The notes: generated by a model not told the origin, from the sequence alone. 64,000 bases of DNA from Fasciolopsis buskii (GCA_008360955.1 LUCM01003367.1:86496-150495), one strand, 5' to 3'. Positions 26,001-35,929 are shown, counted from the stretch's first letter. Program-made: numbers and translations.

Positions 26001-29000
26001 TCCCCGTAACCCAGATGCTACCTCGTTCTCTGGCTTCATTGTTTGCCTGTCGTGATCCGTTTTCGACCGCTGGTAATCAGACTGACATTGGGATCGCTCT
26101 GGGCACACCGGCGGTGCGTGCATTGTTTGGCTGGATTCCGGTAAACAGTCGTTCGCATACAGTTTGGCTAGACGGTTCTGTATGTCAGCAGCAGTCAACT
26201 GAAGCGTCGTTTTTTGTTTATCGTATATGTATGTGCCCAATGACATCAGCTCTCCTGGGGCCAAAGACCGGTTCTACCGTCAGCTATGTGCATTACTCCA
26301 CAATGTGCGTTCAGTGGTCGTTGTGGTCGTTGTGGTCGTTGTTGGTGATTTTAACGCCCAACTTGACTACTTAGCGGAAATGAAACGGCACATCGGAGGC
26401 CGATTTTCTGTCCTAGCTGATCGGACTGACAACAGAAATCGTCTCATCCAAATTTGTTCTGCCAACAGGCCGTTTCTACCGAACATCAATTTTTGTCGGT
26501 TTACCTGGCACCCTTCTTTATCTTCACAGCGCTGGACTGAAATTGATCCATTAGTCAGTGGAGGCGTGGATCGAGGATTGTTGACCATTCTGATCCACAT
26601 CCGTGGACTCAAATTATGTTTTGGCTTGAGCTCGCCTTTGTTATCACCAGCACAAAAGCCAGTTGCCAGGCACTGCCATTCTGGACGATAATCGCCGACA
26701 TCAGTTCCAGCCGAAAATTTCAATGTGACCGCCGTTTCAGGTGAATGTTTGCTATCTGAGAGAACACTCGGAGCAGATCAAAGAACCTGTGAACTTAGCA
26801 GCAGCTGCCATTCAGGACTACAGGTTATGTAAATCTCAGAAACGATGGATATCCTCGACTTTAGCTGATCTGTTGGATGCTCGCAAATCTGTCTCGCCGG
26901 ACGCCTCAAACAAGGGATGCAAATACCGCTGAAACGTTATCTGATCGGGCACTTGAGAAATGATCGTGAGCAGCAGCGAACTGGGAAATGGAAAAGACTG
27001 CAGCAATCGAGTGAACCAAGGAATTTAAGTGATTAAGTGATCGGACGGCACACTAACTCACCCTCAGGGCCGTCCCCTACGGTATTGAGCAGAACGCTTT
27101 AGAGAGCAGTTTAGTTGCAGCAAGGCTTCAGAAGGCCTCCCACTTATGCCTCCAAATGAGCCAGTAGAGGCGAATGTAAGCAGGGAGATGGGTTTCCTTT
27201 AAAGGCAGAAGATAGCTTGACCAGAAGGACTGTCGCTGTCCTTCGTTAAGGATGGTTGAGAAGTATTAAAAAAACTGCTGGAGTTAATGTGGGCGCTGGT
27301 GTGACTGGCTGATTGTACCGATTTACATTAAGAGTGACAGATCTTAATGTGAATGTCAGTAAGGAATTAATTTAGTAGGAGTTGCATTCAAACTGCCCGA
27401 GGACATTATTCTTCGCCGATTATCTTGTACTCATGAAAGGTGTGTGCGTGAAAATCAAGCCGGTTTGAGACCCTTCCAGGGTTGTATTGATCAACTCTTT
27501 TCTTTACGGCAGGTTTCGGAAAAACGTCGGCACATATTTCGTAAACTCACAATTTTTGTCTTTCTTGATTTAAAAGCGGCGTTTGGCTCAGCCGATCGAG
27601 CAGTTTTTGGCGCCACCTTTCACTAAAAAATGTTCCAGAGGAATTCATTTCACCTGTCCAACCTATGTATGTGAACACCCGAAGCCGAATTTGCTCTTAT
27701 GGCAATGTTTCCTCTGAATCCACCATGAGAAGTGGTGTTCATCAAGGTTTCTCCCTTTTACCTTTTCTTTTTTAACTTTGTCATTGAGATGTCTATGGAG
27801 TAGCCATGACCTTGCAAGACTAATGGCATTTACATTTGCGCAGACGGGAAACTGCTTGACATGGAATATAAGGAAGATGTTGTGTTACTGAGCAAAGGTT
27901 GAAGTGAGGGGTAGGTTTTTCTCGATCGTCTGAACGATTGTGTAGGTATGTTTGGTATGTACTTGCACCTTCAAAATGTAAAATGCTGTTGTGGAACTGG
28001 ATTAGCTCCAGGCCAGAACTTGTTCTTCCAACGGAAATATCGAATGAAGTAAATGGATTCGGTTGCTTGGTTAGTTGTTTCTTACTTGGCGGTCGTATAT
28101 CGGATGAAAAGCCTTCGAATACACAGAAGTCCCGATTTCCATTGACCAATTTGAGACATCTTTGACATCCGGTTATCGACCAAAGTTTTTCACTTTTTAA
28201 TTCCTTTTTATTAATGAAATAACAATGTACCTCATTTCTCAGGAAGGGCGCCGAGACCAACAGAGGGCTGGCAAGTGCGGAAGTTGACCGGCGTCGGCAG
28301 GGTTCGAACCCGCAACCTTGGCGTCTAACCGTCACAACCTTATCCACTTGGCCACCGCCAGCCTGCTCTGATGTAGTTAGCACCAGCAGTTGCCGTTGCA
28401 CGGCCGATGAGACTACAAGATCTGCGAAGACTTTCGATGATTGAGCACCGTTGTCTTTGTATTGCTGGTGGAATATGGTGAGATAATTGTGTGAATAATC
28501 CAGAGGTTATTTATAAGTTGCTGGGTAGTAGGGTTAAATCTCTAGAGCAGGCACTTGATCAGAATAGGTTATGATATGTTGCGCTCATCTCCACAGAGCG
28601 CCTGTCAACTTGTGTGCCGTTCATAATGGCAGGTAATGGTTGAAAGCTGAGTAGAGATTCTCAGTCGACGACAAGGAAAGGAAGTATGAAAACTTTAACC
28701 GGTGTAACGGCTCGTATACGTACAGTTAGACTGTCGGGTTGAGGTCCACAAGATCTTCCTAAGCGGTTATTGAAGACTAGATGGTATGGCGCAGTGTCGC
28801 AGCCCGTGGCATTCTTAAATCCAAAGTCCTTTCTCTTCTGCATATTTGTTCAACTTATTATCATGCAGTCAGTCTTTCACTATTATTCGCCCCTTTTTTC
28901 TTTGGGAAGCTGGTTATATGAGGTTGCGAGCAAAACCAAAGCACTTTAATGCAACGCTAATACTTGTGCAACATGGAATGAACCGAAAAGGAACATTTAA

Positions 29001-31347
29001 AGGACCTGTTTCAAGACACCTGGCGAATTAGTAAGATTTTTTATCCGCTAGGATTAACCTTTCTCCAAAGAAATTAAAAACAAGTCCTCTTAAATTGTCT
29101 TTCACTGGGATAGGCCGTTTACGAGGAATCATAACATGTGGTCTTCACTTCTTACCGTCAACGCTCGTAGTTAGTATGGAAGTTAATGAACTNTTTTAAC
29201 TTTGTCATTGAGATGTCTATGGAGTAGCCATGACCTTGCAAGACTAATGGCATTTACATTTGCGCAGACGGGAAACTGCTTGACATGGAATATAAGGAAG
29301 ATGTTGTGTTACTGAGCAAAGGTTGAAGTGAGGGGTAGGTTTTTCTCGATCGTCTGAACGATTGTGTAGGTATGTTTGGTATGTACTTGCACCTTCAAAA
29401 TGTAAAATGCTGTTGTGGAACTGGATTAGCTCCAGGCCAGAACTTGTTCTTCCAACGGAAATATCGAATGAAGTAAATGGATTCGGTTGCTTGGTTAGTT
29501 GTTTCTTACTTGGCGGTCGTATATCGGATGAAAAGCCTTCGAATACACAGAAGTCCCCATTTCCATTGACCAATTTGAGACATCTTTGACATCCGGTTAT
29601 CGACCAAAGTTTTTCACTTTTTAATTCCTTTTTATTAATGAAATAACAATGTACCTCATTTCTCAGGAAGGGCGCCGAGACCAACAGAGGGCTGGCAAGT
29701 GCGGAAGTTGACCGGCGTCGGCATATTTGTTCAACTTATTATCATGCAGTCAGTCTTTCACTATTATTCGCCCCTTTTTTCTTTGGGAAGCTGGTTATAT
29801 GAGGTTGCGAGCAAAACCAAAGCACTTTAATGCAACGCTAATACTTGTGCAACATGGAATGAACCGAAAAGGAACATTTAAAGGACCTGTTTCAAGACAC
29901 CTGGCGAATTAGTAAGATTTTTTATCCGCTAGGATTAACCTTTCTCCAAAGAAATTAAAAACAAGTCCTCTTAAATTGTCTTTCACTGGGATAGGCCGTT
30001 TACGAGGAATCATAACATGTGGTCTTCACTTCTTACCGTCAACGCTCGTAGTTAGTATGGAAGTTAATGAACTCTCCAAAATTTCTGTTTTCTAAAATAG
30101 AGCTTGCTTGGCACTTTCATTTCAGTAGTTATTGCTCTTGCTGGACTCACCCAAACCAAGGTCGAAGAAACAGAAAAAGGCGATCTTCTACCGCCCAATC
30201 AGAAGAATTCTTTGAACATGGTTTTATTTGACCGCGGATAGTAAATCCGTTTCGTTCGGGCAACTTTGCTAGCCAAACGCCACTAGCAGTAAATTGTGGT
30301 TTGTCTTCGGCAGCCTCGACCACCATGTCTTCATGTCGTGTCTTATTTCTCCACATGTGTCGCCCCACTTCTCTTTTATTCATATTCTCTAATTTTCTAT
30401 CCCCCGTCACCTTAAGCTCAACTTTCCGGCGTTCACCACCTAGTCATTGAAGCTTTTCTGCTCTTGAGCTGGTTGCTTGTGGCCGAAGAATTTCCTGTTC
30501 ACCGTTTCTTCAATTTAGAATTCATTCCGTATCAACTTTGGAATAAAGGGCTGTGTTCTGAATCTTCAGATAATCCAAACATGCCAGGTTTGTACGCATC
30601 ATGAATTATCGTTTTTGTCTTGCGACCGCAGGATGATGAATGGTAATGATATTACGGAGAAACAAAAACCAATTTATTTCTACAATTCGTAAGCAAATGA
30701 TTTCTTGGTTTCAAAGTTGTTAGATTTTCGAGACCTCAAAGTTCGTTTGACAAGCCGTTGAACAAAACTGTAGGACTTGTGGAGAGACTGAGGGACCTAA
30801 ATCGGAACTCTGAATGAGTCTTGATAATCTTGCATAAAGATCCAGCTATTATTTGAGTAAAGAAGGTATTCCATATGTGATGTTATATTCGGTTTTTCTT
30901 TTGCACTCGAAGTGTTTGGAAAGCTGAAATTTGGTTAATTAGAAAAAAGACGAGAATTCGGGCAGCCAAGATCCACAATGAGGCCAAAACGGGCGAAAAT
31001 ATGAGTAGTCCAGGTTTTTGGCCAAACTACCAGCCGGAGGTAATATTCCGAGGTGTCTGTTTTATGCAGATTAATTTGTTAGGCAGGTTTTATTTTAGGC
31101 TAACTAGTAAACCATTTTTCGTCCTGTACGTCAAATAGCCGGTGGCATCCGTGACCGCAAAATTGCGATGAAATATGCATCTAATAGTTCCTGATGATAT
31201 ACGTATTCCATTGTTTTTCAGGATCTCTTAGGTTTGAAGAATCTTGATTCGTCCGGAAGGTTGCACCTATTAGAAACGCCAGGAGAACACTTACATTTTT
31301 CATTGGAGTGGTTCAAAGAAAACATTGTCATCCCATTTTTAAAGTAA
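19725..31347 (+). CDS. PPT1: Palmitoyl-protein thioesterase 1 (5' incomplete, five exons)
   Basis: This enzyme removes palmitate from S-acylated cysteines of proteins being degraded in lysosomes. Exons at 19725-20029, 21008-21098, 21135-21233, 21868-21939 and 31222-31347 join in phase (305+91+99+72+126 = 693 nt), giving 230 residues plus stop. They correspond to about residue 79 to the end of the 306-residue human protein. Visible hallmarks are DVENSFF at the start, the nucleophile motif GLSQGG, RCPF, the GFPRCPE block, AQYWHDP, NDT (the catalytic Asp, also an N-glycosylation site), WFGFY, and GEHLHF with the catalytic His. All three triad residues are therefore kept. The first exons (signal peptide, HGMGD region) were not located and may lie upstream or be lost. 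All four introns are GT..AG, of 978, 36, 634 and 9282 nt. The last is filled with repeats. Confidence 0.92.
21008..21098 (+). CDS. PPT1: PPT1 exon, AQYWHDP segment
   Basis: Acceptor CTTTATAG and donor AAA|GTAAGTC. The first base completes the Arg codon split with the previous exon, followed by [10 protein letters not shown] and a closing FLSDINQEK. The match to the mammalian LVQAEYWHDP...FLADINQER stretch is close. Confidence 0.93.
21135..21233 (+). CDS. PPT1: PPT1 exon with catalytic aspartate
   Basis: Separated from the previous exon by a 36-nt intron (GTAAGTCG ... CACATCCAG). It encodes 33 residues in phase 0 including NKTYREN and [11 protein letters not shown]. The Asp of NDT aligns with the catalytic Asp of human PPT1. 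The usual IVDP following it reads IVVP here. Donor ACT|GTAAGTT. Confidence 0.92.
21868..21939 (+). CDS. PPT1: PPT1 exon, WFGFY segment
   Basis: Acceptor TCGTTTTAG and donor GAG|GTGAGTT, both phase 0, 24 residues. It begins WFGFY, a conserved motif, and ends ESLLYKE, matching the mammalian ETTLYTQ position just before the final exon boundary. Confidence 0.92.
21940..25860. other. First part of the 9.3-kb PPT1 intron
   Basis: Non-coding as far as can be seen. Open frames such as 21913-22311 run through the PPT1 donor and are read-through artefacts. A moderately GC-rich segment at 22140-22385 looks repeat-like, but no second copy was found in the window. Confidence 0.5.
26081..26690 (+). pseudogene. 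LINE endonuclease with poly-valine expansion
   Basis: Two overlapping frames carry the domain. The first has [20 protein letters not shown] and the second starts near 26227 with the catalytic GDFNAQ and continues with RHIGGRF and [10 protein letters not shown]. Just before GDFNAQ the nine-base unit ggtcgttgt is repeated, so the normal short hydrophobic strand becomes a run of about ten valines. A frameshift near 26230 separates the two halves. Confidence 0.75.
27770..28299 (+). repeat. Duplicated block, copy 1 part A
   Basis: Identical apart from about two differences to 29194-29723 (offset 1424). It contains the LINE APSKCK...LTNLRHL segment and the 3' part of the SINE. Confidence 0.95.
28168..28380 (-). 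repeat. tRNA-derived SINE (family 1) inside the LINE
   Basis: On the minus strand there is a tRNA-like head with A box TGGCCAAGTGG (about 28356-28346) and B box GGTTCGAACCC (about 28311-28301). A body follows, then a 3' tail with TTTCATTAATAAAAAGGAA (near 28217). The body and tail align with the copy at 61545-61720, which defines the family. It interrupts the LINE reading frame and is thus younger than the LINE insertion. Confidence 0.8.
28843..29192 (+). repeat. Duplicated block, copy 1 part B
   Basis: Repeated at 29724-30073 (offset 881). It follows the 543-bp segment 28300-28842, which the second copy lacks. It ends immediately before the N at 29193. Confidence 0.95.
29193..29193. other. 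Single N at a duplicated-contig junction
   Basis: One undetermined base separates two copies of the same 0.9-1.4 kb sequence. It marks a scaffold join and not a sequenced ambiguity. Confidence 0.8.
29194..30073 (+). repeat. Second copy of the block, with 543-bp deletion
   Basis: Starts right after the N at 29193 and repeats 27770-28299 joined directly to 28843-29192. The junction shares the bases GCA with both flanks. The missing 543 bp hold the tRNA-like head of the SINE and the 3' end of the LINE. Because the left copy stops at the N and the right one continues past it, the simplest reading is two overlapping contigs or haplotypes left unmerged, with a real indel between them. Confidence 0.9.
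30151..30439 (-). other. Possible antisense exon in the PPT1 intron
   Basis: Read on the minus strand, an AG (…ATGACTAG) is followed by 289 open bases ending TTTGG|GTGAGT. The frame gives about 95 residues rich in charged amino acids (for example [18 protein letters not shown] and [17 protein letters not shown]) and looks more protein-like than neighbouring frames. No family is recognised and no partner exon was found. It could be an exon of an unrelated gene or a decayed mobile-element ORF. Confidence 0.3.
31222..31347 (+). CDS. PPT1: PPT1 terminal exon with catalytic histidine
   Basis: Acceptor TTGTTTTTCAG, phase 0, 41 residues and TAA. It matches the human DRLGLKEMDNAGQL...EGDHLQL...IIPFLG tail as [14 protein letters not shown]...PGEHLHF...IVIPFLK, including the catalytic His. 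The exon lies 9.3 kb from the previous one. The strong match and matching phase make the link secure despite the repeats between. Confidence 0.92.
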   Translation, partial: DLLGLKNLDSSGRLHLLETPGEHLHFSLEWFKENIVIPFLK

Positions 31348-31500
31348 AACCACAAAAATTACGAAAAAATGGTTTTGTAATTTCATCCAACACACCACAA
31401 TCACAGATATTAAGCAAGAGTTTTGCCCCTGAACGTATTATAATAACGTGAACATTTTGCGATTAAAATCTGATTTTTTATTTATCTTATTTCATGGTCA

Positions 31501-31513
31501 AAATAAAATAAAT
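31501..31513 (+). promoter_or_regulatory. Candidate PPT1 polyadenylation signals
   Basis: Two overlapping AATAAA hexamers lie about 155 bases after the PPT1 stop codon, a plausible distance for a 3' end. The hexamer is common in AT-rich DNA. Confidence 0.4.
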
Positions 31514-31514
31514 A

Positions 31515-32395
31515 CTCGGCTTCTTTTGCACCTCGATAGTGCGTTACCATGCAGGATGAGTATTTAGGTCAGATTTTAAAGTGAATGACTTTAAAGTATC
31601 GTGCCCACCTTTAGGAGATAAACGCTTATGCACTCGGTTAGACTTAATGATTTCTCAGATTGTAAATGATGCTTATTCATAGGAGGTTGTTGTCAAAAGT
31701 AACCCTCAGCCTAACGTCTCCGGCATGGAAGATCCGCTTTTATTCTCGTGGAATTGTTTACAAAGATTATTCCCATTTTAACAGTCATAAGTAATAGTAT
31801 TTAGAAAATTTGAGGCGAAGAAGCTTCTAGTGGTCTAATGTTATTTTTAAATAGGTGAAATCGATTGCTTCTTACTCTGTTTTGAAAAAAATGACTGACC
31901 ACTGACTGATGTATGCCCTACTTGTCTGTTTATTACTGGATATTTCTGTGGCACATTTTACGGGTAATCGTTGATTGCATGAACGGCCGATAAACAGTCT
32001 TTCTTTCGAGCAAAACTAGATAACTCATAAATCGATTTACTGCAAACGCATTCCCCTTATTTTCTGGCCAGTCACACCGAATGACAATGGCAACATCTCT
32101 TCTTCGCCAATTATTCCGGTTGCTTGTTACAAGCCATCTATCATCGGTTTTTGTCATCCACAAAAAAGTGTAATAAATCCGCAAAATACATTATTCCTCC
32201 CGGTTATTTGGATATTTCAAAATAAACGATATTCACGATAGGCATTGTTTTCAGTCAGAAAACAAAGATTGTATTTCTTTCCATACTAGCCTTAACAGGG
32301 GATTGGTAAGAACGGCTATCAGAATCAATATTGAAAAGCCACCAGTGATTCATTAATGGTTTTATTTTCTTACTGTCACTCTAACATATTAATCG
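31515..32395. other. PPT1 3' flank; no gene recognised
   Basis: AT-rich. A minus-strand frame at 31933-32184 is open but has no recognised domain or splice context. Confidence 0.4.
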
Positions 32396-32397
32396 CC

Positions 32398-34290
32398 GCA
32401 TATCTGATGCTCGCGAAGGAGGCTCTCGTAAGAATCAAGCAGGTTTCCGAACCAGCTGCGGTTGTATCAGTGACATACAATCTACACAGCACGTGTCAGA
32501 ACAGAAACAGGCCTATCGCAGACATATGACTGTCTTTCTTGGTCAGAAAGCGGCATTCAGATCACCAGACAGTGCATTTTTGCCGTATAGTCTCTCAGTG
32601 CAGTATGTCAGGGAAATTCATTTCACTCTTCTGACTCTTGTTTGCGAACATCCGAATGTGAGTTCATTCTTGTTAAGACAGCAAATCGTCCAACTTGGAA
32701 TATGCAAGTGGCAAGGGGCGTCTGAGTGAAGACCCAATTAAAAAACATCATGTTTTGTCTCATTTCCGAAGAAAACAATTTCCACCATGTGGTTGCAGAA
32801 CCCTAAATGTAGCGAAAAAATTACCGAATTGCTGAGACTAGTACAGTATTGGCGCGCATTAAGGAAATTGTAGTACTAGGGGACTTCGAGTTTCCGGACA
32901 TCAATTGAAAGAACGGAACTTTTTCGAGGGAAACCCCAGGAGAAACGGTGCTAAAACGACTCCAATTATATTGTCTTACTTAGCATGAGTTGGGATGAAA
33001 GACACCGATAAAGATTATGACCATCACTACCAAACGTGGGGATTAGAAGGTATCATGGGGACATGATGGAGTGAATAAGTGAGAGGTCTCTAGACGAAAG
33101 TGACCATATAGTAATTAAGTTTAGGCTTCGCAACTTCATGGACCGACTGCTCGAACATTTGTCGAGCGTTATGGATAGAATAGGATGGAGAGGATACAAA
33201 TGGTAGCATCACGAATGTTTGAAAAGCCCGTCTCGAAAAGGAAGTGTTCAAGGAGAGACTAATCGTCCCGACGGAATTGTCTCTCTTAGGGCCAACAACA
33301 ACCATATTGTATCAAACCAGAAATACTGTCTGCCGGTTGTTACCACCATAAGACCACATCTATAGTATGCGTGTGATTCTAGGCAATAAATGGCGTAGAA
33401 AACGCACAAAAACTAGTCATGAAGACGATGGCTGGTCGGCAACACAAAAACTGCGGATAAGGATTTAACAACATGGACATTTTCTTTCTCGGACGCCGAT
33501 GCATACGTGGTGATCTAATTTATATATTAGAATAAAGGATAACATTTCAAGGGTAGAGTACGAGCAATTTCTCGCTCTTATATTAGAGATGGGCATCATA
33601 GAATATGTTTTACGGCTCAAAGAATTCTAATGTGGCTTTATGGAAGACCTGGGTTCTCCACCGTCACGGAATAAATTTATGAAGTAGGTGGTCAGCCGTA
33701 ATAATTTGGGTCAGTTCAAAAAATCTTCAGACCCTTGTTCGATCACGACTTGACCAGAGCTAAAAATGTGAGAAAATATCTGCTGGGTTTGATATTGCAC
33801 TCATACGTTGCTATTAAGACAACACCATGCTTACTTTTGGGAACAATGAAACTTGTCTGGAACACTGCTTTGAATGCTGGAATGGTTGGAAGCCAGAATT
33901 CCTTTCTTTGTGTTCTCAACTGCAAAGTTACAGGTTTTTGACCGTCTGAAAGAAAGTGCAGGTAGATTAGGGTTGCCATTTACATCTTCGAACTGTAAAA
34001 TGCTGTGGCAGGACTGGACTGGTTCGCAGACGCACCATGCTCTTGAATGATAAGGGTTAGGCGAAGCAGATTAACTTTGTTATTTGGGTAGACACACATC
34101 ACCTGGTGGTCGGATATCGGATTGAATGTACTCGCGGATACAGGTTTGAAATGCATTTACCAAGGTCAGATATCTCCGGCGCAGTCGCAACATCGAGTTA
34201 TCTGTTGGAGGTTTATTTTGCAAAGCAGCAATAAGATCGGTCCTGGTAAACACTCTAATCATATAGATCCCACTTTCCCTACCTGTTCTA
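32398..34290 (+). mobile_element. LINE relic split by a second element
   Basis: The fingers and palm start of an RTE-like reverse transcriptase lie at about 32398-32730 (KNQAGFRTSCGCISD, then a decayed LDLKAAFDS block reading LGQKAAFRSPDS). The continuation is found about 1.1 kb later. There NTALNAG (about 33860) is followed by VFDRLKESAGRLGL (33933-33975), CKMLWQDWTGSQ (33999-34034), TSPGGRISD (34098-34124) and NIELSVGG (34192-34215). The gap between holds pieces of a different, CR1-like LINE. The arrangement is thus a nested insertion. Many stops are present. Confidence 0.7.
32860..33770 (+). mobile_element. CR1-like LINE relic nested in the RTE-like one
   Basis: Short endonuclease and C-terminal hallmarks of the CR1-type group are visible in mixed frames. 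VLGDFEFPDIN (32875-32908) is followed by ESDHIVIKFRLRNF (about 33096-33140). Then, skipping the reverse transcriptase, come LGRRCIRGDLIYIL (about 33490-33530) and a FRPLFDHDLTRAKN tail (33725-33770). The copy therefore has a large internal deletion. Assignment to CR1-like elements relies on recall of the RRxRGDLI block and is moderate. Confidence 0.5.
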
Positions 34291-34690
34291 TCACAGAAGA
34301 TCACATGTGCTCATGTACTACTCACATTTGAAAGTATATGTATATATATCACCTATCTGATCTCGGACTGTGTGCGAAATGGACAAGATACAAAGAGGAG
34401 TTGAGCTATTCTAAGAAGGTGAACTGCGAGTTTTTAGGTTTCAGGTTCTGAGTTAAGGAATTCTTCGTCATTTCCAAGATGGCGTTTCATTTTACATCAG
34501 CTGACTGGCCTGGATTATGGCAACTTATTTATTAATGCTCGCAGGTATCCGGTGGTGTGAGACTTTTCGGGATCAAGCTGAACTCATCTTGTGCTGCAGT
34601 TTTATGAAGCGCAGAGCAATTTCTTTTAGTTCATGGGGGCTGGTCTGTCAAGCCCTTTAGTCGTTTTGTTTAAATTAGCTCATTGCTCGG

Positions 34691-35540
34691 GTGCAACCCC
34701 CGAGTTGCATTACATTGACTCAATTAAATGTAATCGAAAACATCACGAATGTGTTTAGTTTGTGGTTCGAATTTGAGCAAGTGCTTAATTTAGCGGAACC
34801 TGAAGATATGCTTTATCGTCTAGCAGGTCCTAATGTATCCTTGAAGACTGATCTCACGGGCGCATGCCTAAAATATCACTGGACCGACAATCAATTGTTT
34901 TAGCAATTATTATTTTTTCACTTAGCCCATACCGATAAAACATATTGTTCTTTGATCTCACTGCTTCGCCTCACATTTTTTTCAACAGTTTCCCAATCTT
35001 TATGCTTCTGAACGTGGATGAGTTGGACCATATCAGTATGATATTGTTGTTCATTACCCCACCAGGTCCACGCATGATATTCGCATTCGTTGTTTGTTGT
35101 ACAAACTAATACGGTTCAATGTCCCATTGGTGCCGTTAGGTGTTTTTAGTGTGCCAGAATTTTTCTGCCTTCCATATGTTGCGAATCGTAAAGGCTTCGC
35201 TCACTGAAATGTATCCACCCACCAATTTGCATGGATTTCGTTCCAGTCTTATCGTTCTTCACTCCCATATTACCTTTTCCCCAACTTAAGTATACAAATC
35301 GGTTGTGTTTCTAATATTTTGTCAACTAAACCATTAATTTGGCATCCGTTTCATGAAGAAACACTCGCAGCACTTTTAACTGATCAGCAGTCTGAGTTTC
35401 TTCTTAAACCGTTCTCCCTTACTGACCACTCGGTACTTAATCACATACAGATATATGTGCCACTCTTGGACAGCACAAAAGGCCGGTCATCCGTATTTCC
35501 TCTAGCTCAGCTAAATCTGAGACAGGGTACCTGCTAAATC
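34691..35540 (+). other. Unrecognised protein-like frames
   Basis: Three successive open stretches share a protein-like composition. The first (34691-34903) contains EFEQVLNLAEPEDMLYRLAGP. The second (about 34986-35170, frame disrupted) contains STHDIRIRCLLYKLIRFNVP. The third (35319-35537) contains WHPFHEETLAALLTDQQSEF and HIQIYVPLLDSTKG. An acceptor-like TTTTTTCAACAG precedes the second. They could be exons or remains of a decayed gene or element. No family is recognised. Confidence 0.3.
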
Positions 35541-35587
35541 AACTTGAGCTCCTAGCACTTCAACGGGCTACCAAACGAAAACACATT

Positions 35588-35815
35588 ATAGTAGAAGGAG
35601 ATTGAATGTTTTCATGAAATAATTCACCATGTGATATCATCGCTCAATTCACCATGAAGAAAACATCGAAGCACTGTACAGCTGTTTCATCCAGCTTGTT
35701 AGGAATCATGAGCAGTGCATGTGGACCGCGCCCGAACTGGGACGCGAACCCGAACAAGGACGAACGATTGTGAGTCGAACGCCTTAGCCATTGCGCTACC
35801 GGGCAGGCTGTGAAC
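35588..35815 (-). repeat. tRNA-derived SINE (family 2), copy A
   Basis: On the minus strand there is an A-box-like GGTAGCGCAATGG (about 35800-35788) and a B-box-like GGTTCGCGTCC (35750-35740). They are followed by a body with CATGATTCCTAACAAG and GAAACAGCTGTACAGTGCTT, then GGTGAATTATTTCATGAAAACATTCA. The body recurs at 36011-36245 (+). The head resembles a tRNA, but flanking body and copies show it is a SINE. Confidence 0.8.
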
Positions 35816-35929
35816 GGTTTGTTCAACTTCTTCACCACATCATCTTGCACCTATCCGTGACTGATTTGCACGGTTACTGTCCGTTAGCTCACAGCGATCG
35901 ACCCCTACTCACTCATAGATGACTTCTGT

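Larger units (their letters stand above)
27230..28835 (+). pseudogene. LINE reverse transcriptase, broken by SINE
   Basis: Fragments in varying frames cover the finger (VIVPI-like, about 27315), palm ([13 protein letters not shown]), primer-grip region (APSKCK) and thumb/C-terminus ([12 protein letters not shown] onward). The YADD loop is not recognisable. The SINE at about 28168-28380 separates LTNLRHL from the remainder. Confidence 0.75.
25930..28840 (+). mobile_element. LINE relic in the PPT1 intron, interrupted by a SINE
   Basis: The order endonuclease, reverse transcriptase, C-terminus is retained on the + strand, in the same direction as PPT1. Endonuclease blocks are GWIPVNSR (26120-26150), GDFNAQLD (26347-26370) and [10 protein letters not shown]. 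The reverse transcriptase shows the [20 protein letters not shown] block (27422-27485), [13 protein letters not shown] (27565-27605), [12 protein letters not shown] (27965-28000) and LTNLRHL (28142-28162). After an inserted minus-strand SINE it resumes with [12 protein letters not shown] (28413-28450), and ends with a [22 protein letters not shown] block near 28725-28780. Stops and shifts are frequent. It belongs to the family seen at 2.0-4.5 kb. Confidence 0.85.

Noticed and set aside
28285..28362. Possible tRNA gene
   Set aside because: A and B boxes are present, but the arms do not pair well and the segment continues into a body and tail shared with another locus, so it is a SINE head.
27820..28401. 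193-codon minus-strand frame (and its copy at 29244-29684)
   Set aside because: It is the reverse strand of a LINE segment plus SINE; the plus strand carries the recognisable LINE motifs.
35735..35805. Possible tRNA gene
   Set aside because: Head of SINE family 2; other copies with the same body lie within 0.5 kb.
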